DNA of 12,337 bases from an uncultured Verrucomicrobiales bacterium (GTDB lineage: Bacteria > Verrucomicrobiota > Verrucomicrobiae > Limisphaerales > CANJSG01), in NCBI GenBank assembly GCA_946480965.1, contig CAMLMI010000119.1, positions 1 through 12,337 of the forward strand, given 5' to 3'. How positions within the stretch are numbered: position 1 is the stretch's first letter; each line of letters opens with the position of its first letter. The position numbers and the translations under genes were made by a program. Under the pieces are notes generated by a model. It saw only the letters and a program-made list of their open reading frames with translations. It did no database searches and was not told where the DNA came from. Below are positions 1-6,895 of this stretch, piece after piece.

Positions 1-129
1 CCGGGGATCGGGATCGACGTAGGCCGTGGCCGCCGGCACGCGCAGCGTGGCGGGTTCGGCCGCGATCAACGGATGGAGCAGGGGAAACAGGGCGGTCAAA
101 GCCGCCAACGAACGGGTCAAGGGCATCAT
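1..129 (-). CDS. N-terminus of an exported protein of unknown function (runs off the left edge)
   Basis: Reading the minus strand from base 129 gives two consecutive ATG codons and then 41 further codons without a stop, to the end of the window. The first 24 residues look like a signal peptide: an Arg at position 6, a Leu/Ala-rich core, and a small-residue end LIAA before EPATLRV. The mature part visible is only about 19 residues and ends AYVDPDPR, which is too little to assign a family. The gene starts 61 bases after the stop of the pseudopilin gene on the same strand, so the two may be co-transcribed. No purine-rich ribosome binding site precedes the start; the leader there is pyrimidine-rich (TTCTCCC). 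The start could be either ATG. An exported enzyme such as a glycoside hydrolase would be typical next to such pseudopilins, but nothing visible proves this. Confidence 0.6.
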   Translation of the reverse strand, partial: MMPLTRSLAALTALFPLLHPLIAAEPATLRVPAATAYVDPDPR

Positions 130-190
130 GGGAGAACGGGCTGGTTGCGCGAAAGCTGGAGCGGTCCGGAACGGATTGGAACGGAGAATC

Positions 191-967
191 TCAACGGCCG
201 TTGGTGGTGGCCGGGCTGCACCAGAGGCGGTTCTTCTGCGCGTTGTTCTGCTCTTCGCGAAACACGTCGTAGCGGAGGAATTCCACGTGGCCGCCAAAGC
301 CGAGCATGACGCCGCCCTTTTTGCCGTGGCGTTTGCCGAGGTCCTGGTCGCCGGAAGGATAGGCGGAGGCGTCGCGGTAGGTGGTGGAGGATTTTTCGTC
401 CGGTTCCCAGGACATGAAGGCGTCGGGCCGGAAGTCGGAGAGCTTGTAGGCCGTCAGCCGCGTGGTGCTGTAGCCGACGATCGCGCCGTTCTGGATGTAG
501 GTGGACATCTTGTTTCTGCGGGACTTGAACTCGGCGGTGTCCGTGCGATCCAACGGGCAGCGGTAAACCTCCATCTTCTTGAGGAAGTTCCAGTAGAGCC
601 CGGTCTCGTAGGCCCGGGTCGGGTTGACGCTGTAGGGGGCAACGGCGAGGTCGGGAGCCAAACCGTCGGGTGACGCGGTGGCGTCGTAGAGCCAGCCTTT
701 GGCGGAAGGCGGGTTCCAGTTCGGGTGCGCCATCACGTCGTTGTTGTCGGTCGCATACATGTGGGAGGCGAGGCCGAGCTGTTTGTTGTTGTTGATGCAG
801 GCGGTGCGCTGGGCGTGCTCCTTCGCGCGGGCCAGCGCGGGCAGCAGCATGGCGGCGAGGATCGCGATGATGGCGATGACGACGAGCAGCTCGATCAGCG
901 TGAAGCCGCGCCGGGCACTCGGCGCAACAGCGGCGGATGAAAGGCGAAGAGGGTTCATCTCGGACAT
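191..967 (-). CDS. Type II secretion/type IV pilin-like pseudopilin (prepilin-type cleavage/methylation domain protein)
   Basis: The 258-residue product has a short basic leader ending in RRG, followed by [16 protein letters not shown]. This is the classic prepilin peptidase site: cleavage after Gly21, N-methylation of Phe22, and the conserved Glu at position +5 (Glu26). A hydrophobic helix spans about residues 24-45. Next comes the segment [20 protein letters not shown], typical of the pseudopilin-like proteins abundant in Verrucomicrobiota, Planctomycetota and Lentisphaerota. Near the C-terminus, RHG...FGGHVEFL (about 213-231) matches the His...DG-His-Val signature of that family, except that the Asp is Gly225. 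Such proteins are thought to sit in the inner membrane as pseudopilins or anchored surface proteins; the exact role of the family is unknown. An in-frame ATG three codons downstream (base 958) is an alternative start. The gene is divergent from the large secreted protein to its right and upstream of the exported protein to its left. Confidence 0.93.
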   Translation of the reverse strand: MSEMNPLRLSSAAVAPSARRGFTLIELLVVIAIIAILAAMLLPALARAKEHAQRTACINNNKQLGLASHMYATDNNDVMAHPNWNPPSAKGWLYDATASPDGLAPDLAVAPYSVNPTRAYETGLYWNFLKKMEVYRCPLDRTDTAEFKSRRNKMSTYIQNGAIVGYSTTRLTAYKLSDFRPDAFMSWEPDEKSSTTYRDASAYPSGDQDLGKRHGKKGGVMLGFGGHVEFLRYDVFREEQNNAQKNRLWCSPATTNGR

Positions 968-1048
968 GGGCGGGTTTGGTGGAATCGTTTTTGGGCGGCG
1001 GAATCCGATCCGTTCAACGGGCCCGGACCGGTTCCGGACTTTCCGGCG

Positions 1049-1078
1049 TGTATAGGTGCGGGCGGCGCTCCGGGTGAA
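1049..1078 (-). promoter_or_regulatory. Candidate sigma-70-type promoter for the pseudopilin gene
   Basis: On the minus strand, TTCACC (1073-1078, 4/6 match to a -35 box) is followed after 18 bases by TATACA (1049-1054, 4/6 match to a -10 box). This would give a leader of about 75 bases before the ATG at 967. TATACA is one of very few A/T-rich hexamers in the region. Both matches are moderate, so this is a weak prediction from sequence alone. Confidence 0.3.
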
Positions 1079-1159
1079 TACGCAATAAGGGTGAGGCCGC
1101 TCGCGGAGCCCGGAAAACGCCTTGTTTCACGGGGTCCCCGTCATCCGGTCCCCCTAATG

Positions 1160-1168
1160 TGGTATGGT
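1160..1168 (+). promoter_or_regulatory. Candidate extended -10 element for the secreted LamG protein gene
   Basis: TGGTATGGT fits the extended -10 pattern TGnTAtnnT and lies in the only A/T-enriched patch upstream of this gene. No convincing -35 box is found 16-18 bases upstream. It would imply a leader of about 200 bases. The dyad ACGGGG-T-CCCCGT (1129-1141) lies just upstream and could be an operator, but this is speculative. Confidence 0.2.
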
Positions 1169-1379
1169 GCCGCAAGCCGCTCGCTGGATGATGACATGCG
1201 CAGTGGCACGTTCCTGTCGTAACCCCACCCGCGTTGCGCCCAGTCCAGCCAGGCGCACCCGCGCCACCGGCCAGACTTCCTCCTCCCGGGATGGATTCCC
1301 GACGCCTCCCTTCGCCCCGTGAAGAGAGCCGGAACCCCGCCGCCGCATCCGTCGCACCGCCTCCTCCGATCCCAAAACC

Positions 1380-4300
1380 ATGAAAAGAACACCACCCAGA
1401 AGCAGCCTGTTCCGGCCCGCGGCCCTTGCCTTGCCCGTGGCCGCGCTGATGCTCGGCACGGCGCACGCCGCCACCACCGTCGGCCTGAACTTCCAGGTCG
1501 ATTTCGGCGAATCGACCTACACCGGAAAGCCCGTCACGGCCGATGCCTTCGGCGTGCCGCTGGTCAACTGGTTCAACCTCGCCCTGATGCCCGACGCGGT
1601 CTCCACGAACCAGACCGTCGTCCTGCCCGGCGGTGGCTCGCTCACCGTTTCCTGGCGCGCCGCCAACGCCTGGTATAGCGGCATCAACGATCTCGGCGGG
1701 CAGACCCTCACGCCCGGCGACGACGAGGTGCTCTGGGGCTACCTCGACGACGGCGGCTCCGGCTACAGCGTGACCATCTCCGGCCTGCGCGGCGTCAGCG
1801 CGAACTACAAGCTGCTGACCATCGCCGCGACGGATGGCGGGGTGGGCTTCAGCGACGTGACGGTGCGCGCTCAGACCGCAACCAACACGCTGAACTACAC
1901 GGAGCTCGCGCCCTTCGTCCCCGTGGGCGGCGGCGGCTGGGCCACCAGCACGGTTTCCTCCGCCTTCACCACGCTCTCGGCCAACGACTCCGTCACCATC
2001 GCCGGCGTCGCGCGCAACGGCAGCACCCGCTCCACGCTCGCTGGCCTCGTTCTGGAATACACCGCCGGGGTGAACGCGCCGCTGGTCGAGACGCAGCCGA
2101 CGACACCGGTGGGGACGATCTTCAAGGACGGCTCCTTCGTCCTCACCTCCGCCGCTTCCGGCACCGCGCCGCTCGCCTACCAGTGGCGGCGCGCGGGAAC
2201 TCCGATCCCCGGCGCGACCAACGCGGCCTACACGAACCTCAGCGCGCAGGTGGCCGATTCCGGCAACTACGACGTGGTCGTGACCAACCTCCACGGCGCC
2301 GCCACCAGCACGGTGGCGGCCGTGGCGGTGATCGACGTGGTGCAGCCCGTGATCACCTCCGCTCCGGTGCCCACCACGGCCTATCCCGGCTACGACGTGG
2401 CCTTCAAGGTCGCCGGCACCGGCGGCCAGCTCGCCTACCAGTGGAAGAAGGGCGCGCAGACAATCCCCGGCGCGACCGCCTCGACGCTCGTGGTCTCGAA
2501 CGTCTCCGCCGCCGACGCGGGCAGCTACACCGTGACGGTGAGCAACCCGGTCGGCTCCGTGGAAGCCAGCGCCGCGCTCACGGTGCTGGTGCCCGGTGCC
2601 TACGACGGCGCGATGGCCAGCCTCAAGCCGCTTTCCTACGTGCGCCTGAACGAAACCGGAGCCCTGCCGATCGACATCGCCGCCAATGCCGGTTCGCTCG
2701 GCGCGACGGGCAACGGCGTCTATCGCTCCGGTGCGGCGCATCCGGTCATGGGTGCTCTTGCCTCGGGCACCGGCACGGCCGCGCAGTTCAACGGCACCAG
2801 CTCGCACGTGCTGGTGCCCTACGCGGCGGAGCTCCATCCGAGCTCGGCCTTCACCTTCGAGGTCTGGGTCAAGCCGGCCGAGACCATGACCGGCGGCACG
2901 CTGAAAACACCCATCTCCAGCGGCGATTTCGGTGATCCGCGCGCCGGCTGGCTCATCTACCAGTCCGCCACGGGCTGGAATCTGCGCATGTTCTACCAGG
3001 ACGGGTTGAACGCCTCTCTGAACATCACCGGCGGCCCCGTGCCGCAGGCCGGGACATGGTATCACCTCGCCGGCACCTATGACGGCACCACCGCCACGCT
3101 CTACGTGGACGGCCAACCGGTCGCTTCCGGCGCCCCGACCGCCTATGTGGCCGGAACGGCGGGCGGTTTCGCCCTCGGGATGCGCGCCGACCGCGCGTTT
3201 TACTGGCCCGGCGTCGCCGATGAAGCGGCCTTCTACTCCGCCGCCCTGAGCCCGGCCCGCATCCTCGCCCACTACCAGGCCGGGACGAACCCCGCGCCCG
3301 CCACCGCCTACTCGGCCACCGTGCTGGCGGATTCGCCCGTCGTGTATCTGAAGCTCGACGAAGGCGCGTTCACCGGGAAGAAAGCGCAGAACCTCGGCAC
3401 CCTCGGCTCCGCCTTCGACGGCGCCTACCTCTCGGCCAACGCCAACCTCACCGGCGATCTCGGCATCTACCCCGGCGTCGTCGGTCCGCGCCCTCCGGCC
3501 ATCCCCGGTTTCGAGGCGGGCAACAACGCCCTCGGCATGACCAACGGCTACGTGGACCTCGGCGTCATCGCGCTGAACACGAACGCCGTGACCTTCACCT
3601 GCTGGCTCAAGCGTTCCGCCACCCAGCCTGGCGACATCACCGGCCTCGTCTTCGAGCGGTCCTCCGCCGAGGCCTCCGGCCTGCACATGATGCCCAACGG
3701 CGAACTGCGCTACCACTGGAACGGCGGGCAATGGAGCTGGGCCTCGGGCCTCATCGCGCCCGAGGAGGAATGGGCCTTCGTCGCCCTCGTCGTCGAGCCG
3801 ACCCGCGCTACGATCTACATGGACGCGGGCGATGGCATCGTCACCGCCGTGAACACCGCGACCCACGCCGTCGTGCCCTTCACCAGCCCGATCCTGATCG
3901 GCCTGGACAACGGCGCGCGCTTCCTCGCGGGAGCCATCGACGAGGTCGCGGTCTTCAACCGCTCGCTCACCGCCGGCGAGATCTCGCTCCTCGCCCTCGC
4001 CGCCTCGGGTGAACAGGTCCAGCTCCGGCTCGTCAACGGCGGCATCATCCAGGACGTGAAGCCCGTCGGCACGCCGCACCACGGCACCAGCCTCGGCTCC
4101 ACCTGGGAGGCCGCCTTCACCGACGCGGCCCCCAGGACCCGCAACGGGGTTCGCGCCTTCACCGCCACGCCCGGCGCGCAGGTCACCGTGCCCGCCAGTC
4201 CGGACTTCGACTCCACCGTCGGCACCATCACCTTCTGGATGCAGGCCACCGCGCCGCTCCCCGGAACCGGCAGCGAAGGCGCGATCCTCTTCGACCGCCG

Positions 4301-4871
4301 CGGTGCCACCGGCGACGTGATCGTGATGACCGACGCCGGATCGCTCTTCGTCCAGGCCCGGGGCACCGGCGGCCTCGCCAACAGCACCTCCGCCGGCTAC
4401 CTGCCGGACGATCTGTGGCACCATGTCGCCTACGTCTATGACCAGTCGGCCACCGGCTCGATCAAGGTGTATCTCGACGGCGCGCTGGTCATCGACAACC
4501 CGAACACCATCGCTTGGAGCTGGCCCACGGAACGGCCCATCGAACTCGGCCGCTCGCACGACGGCTACTGGAAGAAGTTCGAGGGCCGGATGGACGACTT
4601 CCGGTTCTACAACCGCGCCCTGACCGAGGCCGAGGTCGGCCAGGTCTTCGCCAGCGACGCCCTGGTGGACACCGGCGCGTTGAAGCTCCGGCTGGACTTC
4701 GACAACGCCGCCTTCGGCAAGAGCCTCCAGTGGGACTACGGCACGCTCCAGAGCACGCCCGCCCTCGGAACCGAGGCCAACTGGCAGCCCGTCCCCGCGG
4801 CGACCTCGCCCTATAGCTTCCTCCCGGAAGCCGGCGGCTCCGGATTGTTCTTCCGCGCCCGGGTCCCCTGA
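1380..4871 (+). CDS. Large secreted Ig-like/LamG (concanavalin A-like) multidomain protein
   Basis: The product has 1163 residues. Residues 1-30 form a signal peptide (KR start, hydrophobic core, AHA cleavage site). Residues 31-232 are a beta-rich domain of a kind often seen at the front of verrucomicrobial exported proteins; I cannot name it. Two Ig-like domains follow, at about 233-317 and 320-403. Both contain the YQW...G..IPGAT core, and the second has AADAGSYTVTVSN. Three LamG/jellyroll domains lie at about 411-631, 648-871 and 880-1092, each with patterns such as FTFEVWVKP, WYHLAGTYDG..ATLYVDG or RMDDFRFYNRAL. The last 65 residues (LQWDYGTLQST...SPYSF...FFRARVP) resemble the C-terminal module common on such proteins. 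This architecture suggests adhesion or glycan binding outside the cell; no catalytic domain is recognisable. The ATG used is the one directly before the signal peptide. The gene is monocistronic, closed by the terminator at 4901. Confidence 0.92.
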   Translation: MKRTPPRSSLFRPAALALPVAALMLGTAHAATTVGLNFQVDFGESTYTGKPVTADAFGVPLVNWFNLALMPDAVSTNQTVVLPGGGSLTVSWRAANAWYSGINDLGGQTLTPGDDEVLWGYLDDGGSGYSVTISGLRGVSANYKLLTIAATDGGVGFSDVTVRAQTATNTLNYTELAPFVPVGGGGWATSTVSSAFTTLSANDSVTIAGVARNGSTRSTLAGLVLEYTAGVNAPLVETQPTTPVGTIFKDGSFVLTSAASGTAPLAYQWRRAGTPIPGATNAAYTNLSAQVADSGNYDVVVTNLHGAATSTVAAVAVIDVVQPVITSAPVPTTAYPGYDVAFKVAGTGGQLAYQWKKGAQTIPGATASTLVVSNVSAADAGSYTVTVSNPVGSVEASAALTVLVPGAYDGAMASLKPLSYVRLNETGALPIDIAANAGSLGATGNGVYRSGAAHPVMGALASGTGTAAQFNGTSSHVLVPYAAELHPSSAFTFEVWVKPAETMTGGTLKTPISSGDFGDPRAGWLIYQSATGWNLRMFYQDGLNASLNITGGPVPQAGTWYHLAGTYDGTTATLYVDGQPVASGAPTAYVAGTAGGFALGMRADRAFYWPGVADEAAFYSAALSPARILAHYQAGTNPAPATAYSATVLADSPVVYLKLDEGAFTGKKAQNLGTLGSAFDGAYLSANANLTGDLGIYPGVVGPRPPAIPGFEAGNNALGMTNGYVDLGVIALNTNAVTFTCWLKRSATQPGDITGLVFERSSAEASGLHMMPNGELRYHWNGGQWSWASGLIAPEEEWAFVALVVEPTRATIYMDAGDGIVTAVNTATHAVVPFTSPILIGLDNGARFLAGAIDEVAVFNRSLTAGEISLLALAASGEQVQLRLVNGGIIQDVKPVGTPHHGTSLGSTWEAAFTDAAPRTRNGVRAFTATPGAQVTVPASPDFDSTVGTITFWMQATAPLPGTGSEGAILFDRRGATGDVIVMTDAGSLFVQARGTGGLANSTSAGYLPDDLWHHVAYVYDQSATGSIKVYLDGALVIDNPNTIAWSWPTERPIELGRSHDGYWKKFEGRMDDFRFYNRALTEAEVGQVFASDALVDTGALKLRLDFDNAAFGKSLQWDYGTLQSTPALGTEANWQPVPAATSPYSFLPEAGGSGLFFRARVP

Positions 4872-4900
4872 TTCCCGGTCCCCCCACACACGCACCCACG

Positions 4901-4934
4901 AGCGGCCGGGAGCGATCCCGGCCGCTTCTTTTTT
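4901..4934 (+). terminator. Rho-independent terminator after the LamG protein gene
   Basis: A perfect 11-bp stem (4901-4911 pairing with 4916-4926) encloses a GCGA tetraloop and is followed by TCTTTTTT (4927-4934). It lies 29 bases after the stop codon. This is a textbook intrinsic terminator and separates the secreted protein from infA. Confidence 0.95.
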
Positions 4935-5075
4935 CGCCGCGCCCCGGCCTTCGCCACCGCTGGCGGAGCACGCTCCTCGCGCCGGAACTTTCCCTTGATT
5001 TCAAAGGCCGCGTTGGCAGCGTAGCGCCTCCATTCCCGGGGAACCGGGGCGGAAAAGAACATTTTTACAGCCGCT

Positions 5076-5294
5076 GTGCCGAAGGAAGACCACATCCAGC
5101 TCACTGGAACCGTGTCCCAGGTCCTGCCCGGGACGATGTTCCGCGTCAAACTGCCCAATGGGCACGAGGTGCTCGCCCACATCTCGGGCAAGATGCGCAA
5201 GCACTTCATCCGCATCAGCGTCGGCGACGTGGTGCAGGTGGAGATGTCGCCCTACGACCTGGCCAAGGCCCGCATCGTCTTCCGCGAGCGTTGA
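5076..5294 (+). CDS. infA: Translation initiation factor IF-1
   Basis: The 72-residue product has the exact usual length of IF-1 and its hallmark segments: [12 protein letters not shown] at the start, [20 protein letters not shown] in the middle, then RKHFIRI, and [13 protein letters not shown] at the end. IF-1 is an OB-fold protein that occupies the 30S A site and assists IF-2 and IF-3 during initiation. The start codon is GTG, fixed by family length and by the conserved N-terminus; no ATG is available nearby upstream. No good Shine-Dalgarno sequence precedes it (only GGAAAAG, more than 20 bases away). A TTGATT hexamer at 4995-5000 is a possible -35 box, but no matching -10 is evident. The gene follows a strong terminator and precedes two cyclophilin genes on the same strand, so it is probably the first gene of a short transcription unit. 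It is not next to ribosomal protein genes here, unlike in many bacteria. Confidence 0.97.
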   Translation: MPKEDHIQLTGTVSQVLPGTMFRVKLPNGHEVLAHISGKMRKHFIRISVGDVVQVEMSPYDLAKARIVFRER

Positions 5295-5295
5295 A

Positions 5296-5318
5296 CGACG
5301 GCCCTCACGCCGCCGTCG
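5296..5318 (+). other. Stem-loop between infA and the exported cyclophilin gene
   Basis: CGACGGC (5296-5302) pairs perfectly with GCCGTCG (5312-5318) around a 9-base loop, starting 1 base after the infA stop. There is no T-run behind it, so it is not a standard intrinsic terminator. It might stabilise the infA transcript end or tune read-through into the cyclophilins, or be chance in GC-rich DNA. Confidence 0.4.
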
Positions 5319-5337
5319 AACCGTCCGAATCTTTCCC

Positions 5338-6027
5338 ATGAAAACCATCCTCTTCTCCCTGATGGCGGGCCTCGCCCTGCCGTTGCTCGCCGCCGAGACC
5401 AACACCGCTCCCGCCGCCCCGGCCGCTCCGGCGGCGGCCCCGTCGTTCGCCGATCCGTCGAAGCTGACGGAGAAGGCACCGGACACGTTCAAGGCGCAGT
5501 TCGAGACCACCAAGGGCAAGTTCGTCATCGAGGTCGTGCGCGAACAGTCGCCGCTCGGCGCGGACCGGTTCTACAACCTCGTCCGCTCGGGCTATTTCAC
5601 GGATGTCGCGTTCTTCCGCGTGATCCCAGGCTTCATGTGCCAGTTCGGCATCCACGGCGACCCGAAGGTTTCGGAGAAGTGGCGTCCGGCCACCATCCAG
5701 GACGAGCCGGTGAAGAGCGGCAACAAGCGCGGCGCGATCACCTTCGCGATGGGCGGACCGAACACGCGGACCACCCAGCTCTTCATCAACTTCGCCGACA
5801 ACAACCGCCTCGACGGATTGGGTTTCTCCTCCTTCGGCAAGGTAGTCGAAGGCATGGACGTGGTGGACAAGATCAACGGCGAATACGGTGAAGGCGCTCC
5901 GCGCGGCCGCGGCCCCGACCAAGGCCGCATCCAGAAGGAAGGCAACACCTACCTGAAGAAGGATTTCCCGAACCTCGACTACATCAAGTCGGCTTCCATC
6001 GTGGCCCCGGCTCCCGCCGCCAAATAA
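5338..6027 (+). CDS. Exported cyclophilin-type peptidyl-prolyl cis-trans isomerase
   Basis: The 229-residue product starts with a signal peptide (MKTILFSLMAGLALPLLAA, cleavage about residue 19). A Pro/Ala-rich linker (about 22-36) and then a cyclophilin domain (about 52-200) follow. The active-site row FFRVIPGFMCQFG keeps the catalytic Arg94, with Phe99 and Gln102; the usual FHR is FFR here. The block TTQLFINFADNNRLDGLGFS and the FGKVVEGMDVV strand complete the fold. The enzyme would catalyse proline isomerisation during folding of exported proteins in the periplasm. Its reading frame is open upstream into infA, but the ATG at 5338 is the right start because it begins the signal peptide and avoids overlap with infA. 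The C-terminal tail (about 200-229) is a short extension of unknown role. The next cyclophilin starts 4 bases after the stop, so the two are almost certainly one transcript. Confidence 0.94.
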   Translation: MKTILFSLMAGLALPLLAAETNTAPAAPAAPAAAPSFADPSKLTEKAPDTFKAQFETTKGKFVIEVVREQSPLGADRFYNLVRSGYFTDVAFFRVIPGFMCQFGIHGDPKVSEKWRPATIQDEPVKSGNKRGAITFAMGGPNTRTTQLFINFADNNRLDGLGFSSFGKVVEGMDVVDKINGEYGEGAPRGRGPDQGRIQKEGNTYLKKDFPNLDYIKSASIVAPAPAAK

Positions 6028-6031
6028 TCTC

Positions 6032-6547
6032 ATGAGCAACACATCCACGGCCGAAGTCGCCGTCCTGACCACCACCGAAGGCGTGATGGTCCTCGAATTC
6101 TGGCCCGACGTCGCCCCCGGCCACGTCGAGAACTTCAAGAAGCTGGCCCGCCAGGGCTTCTACGACGGCACGGCGTTCCACCGCGTCATCAAGGGCTTCA
6201 TGATCCAGGGCGGCGATCCGCTGACCAAGGACGCCAAGATGGAAGCCCGTTGGGGCACCGGCGGCCCCGGCTACCAGATCAAGGCCGAGTTCAACAAGAA
6301 GTCCCACACCCGGGGCGTGCTCTCCATGGCGCGTTCGCAGGACCCGAACTCCGCCGGCAGCCAGTTCTTCATCTGCCACGGCGATCCGAAGTTCCTCGAC
6401 GGCCAATACACCGCCTTCGGCAAGCTGACCAAAGGCGACGAGGTGTTGGAGAAGATCGCCACCACCGCCACGCGTCCCGGAGATCGTCCAGTCAGCCGCA
6501 TGGGCGTGGAGAGCGTGAAGATCGTGCCCGCCTCCGAGGTGAAGTAA
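6032..6547 (+). CDS. Cytoplasmic PpiB-like cyclophilin peptidyl-prolyl cis-trans isomerase
   Basis: The 171-residue product has the length and sequence of a bacterial single-domain cyclophilin. It has no signal peptide, so it should act in the cytoplasm. The full signature is present: FHRVIKGFMIQGGDP with catalytic Arg51, Phe56 and Gln59; MARSQDPNSAGSQFFI; and LDGQYTAFGKL. It starts only 4 bases after the exported cyclophilin, with no ribosome binding site of its own visible, which suggests translational coupling. The pair probably arose by duplication, with one copy acquiring a signal peptide, but the two are now quite different in sequence. A strong terminator follows 22 bases after the stop. 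Confidence 0.96.
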   Translation: MSNTSTAEVAVLTTTEGVMVLEFWPDVAPGHVENFKKLARQGFYDGTAFHRVIKGFMIQGGDPLTKDAKMEARWGTGGPGYQIKAEFNKKSHTRGVLSMARSQDPNSAGSQFFICHGDPKFLDGQYTAFGKLTKGDEVLEKIATTATRPGDRPVSRMGVESVKIVPASEVK

Positions 6548-6569
6548 CCGTTCCTCCCAAATTGCAGAG

Positions 6570-6605
6570 GCCCGGATCGAATCCCGATCCGGGCTTTTTG
6601 TTTTT
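6570..6605 (+). terminator. Rho-independent terminator after the cyclophilin pair
   Basis: A perfect 10-bp stem (6570-6579 with 6585-6594) with a 5-base loop AATCC is followed by TTTTTGTTTTT. It ends the infA-cyclophilin unit and means the histidine kinase downstream needs its own promoter. Confidence 0.95.
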
Positions 6606-6620
6606 GAGGGCGTTCTTGGG

Positions 6621-6724
6621 GAACCCACCCCTGACCCCTCCCAGGAGGGGATAAGGCAGAACGCCATCCGACCGCCGGACGCGCGTGCCCGGTTCCCCTC
6701 CTGGGAGGGGTCAGGGGTGGGTTC
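6621..6724. repeat. REPIN-like inverted repeat (two REP-type hairpins facing each other)
   Basis: Bases 6621-6651 and 6694-6724 are perfect reverse complements over 31 bp, separated by 42 bases. Each arm has its own smaller hairpin, CCCCTCC-CA-GGAGGGG in the left arm and its complement in the right, plus a flank reading ACCCACCCCTGA. This is the layout of REP doublets (REPINs), which are non-autonomous elements mobilised by a RAYT transposase elsewhere in the genome. GGAGGGGTCAGGGGTGGGTT-type sequences are, from general knowledge, commonly seen as dispersed copies in several phyla. No transposase gene is present here. The element lies directly behind a terminator in non-coding DNA, a usual site for such insertions. 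Confidence 0.85.
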
Positions 6725-6725
6725 G

Positions 6726-6801
6726 TTCGACGTTGAGCGTTGAGCGTTCGGCATTCCCGAAAACTCCGGACTTTGAGCGCTCAATTCCGCCGAACGTCGA
6801 A
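6726..6801. repeat. TTGAGCG repeat block with nested dyads, upstream of the propeller kinase
   Basis: The block begins almost directly after the REPIN-like element. TTGAGCG occurs at 6733-6739, 6740-6746 and 6773-6779. TTCGACGTT (6726-6734) is the perfect reverse complement of AACGTCGAA (6793-6801). In the middle, TTGAGCGCTCAA (6773-6784) is a perfect 12-bp palindrome. Translated on the minus strand the block gives the peptide string NAERSTLNVERTHP. Strings of this kind turn up as spurious products in verrucomicrobial genomes, which points to a dispersed repeat family; that part is from memory, not from a search. It may also carry regulatory sites for the downstream kinase gene. Confidence 0.6.
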
Positions 6802-6895
6802 TCGAGACGCCGCCGGGGACCGAAGCGGGGGGCTTGCTCCCGGGCTTCCAGCGCGGAAGCTGCTGTGCCGGAGACCGGATTCCCCGGCTCCATCC

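Larger units (their letters stand above)
968..1379. other. Divergent intergenic region
   Basis: This 412-base region separates the minus-strand pseudopilin gene from the plus-strand secreted LamG protein, so both promoters should lie in it. I see no small gene with a credible start and composition. It holds a short dyad around GGACCGG/TTCCGG near 1024-1038 and a clean 6+1+6 dyad ACGGGG-T-CCCCGT at 1129-1141. It also holds two A/T-richer patches (1049-1054 and 1155-1168) that stand out against the GC-rich background and are the best promoter candidates. Confidence 0.6.

Noticed and set aside
26..673. 215-codon plus-strand frame over the left end
   Set aside because: It is antisense to the pseudopilin, which has unmistakable motifs; its composition is that of a shadow frame.
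1129..1141. Terminator in the divergent intergenic region
   Set aside because: The dyad has a 1-base centre and no T-run, and a terminator would make little sense between two divergent starts.
1014..4895. 1293-codon open frame on the minus strand
   Set aside because: It is codon-aligned antisense to the LamG protein gene. The translation is Gly/Arg/Ala/Val-rich low-complexity with no domain, and the openness follows from missing TTA, CTA and TCA codons in the sense gene.
5158..5337. 60-codon N-terminal extension of the exported cyclophilin
   Set aside because: It overlaps infA in another frame and would hide the signal peptide; the ATG at 5338 is the natural start.
6621..6801. CRISPR array or insertion sequence
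   Set aside because: There is one inverted pair and a few short irregular repeats, not regularly spaced direct repeats, and there is no transposase or cas gene.
6740..6895. 52-codon N-terminal extension of the propeller kinase
   Set aside because: It translates the repeat block and would bury the signal peptide; the ATG at 6896 fits better.
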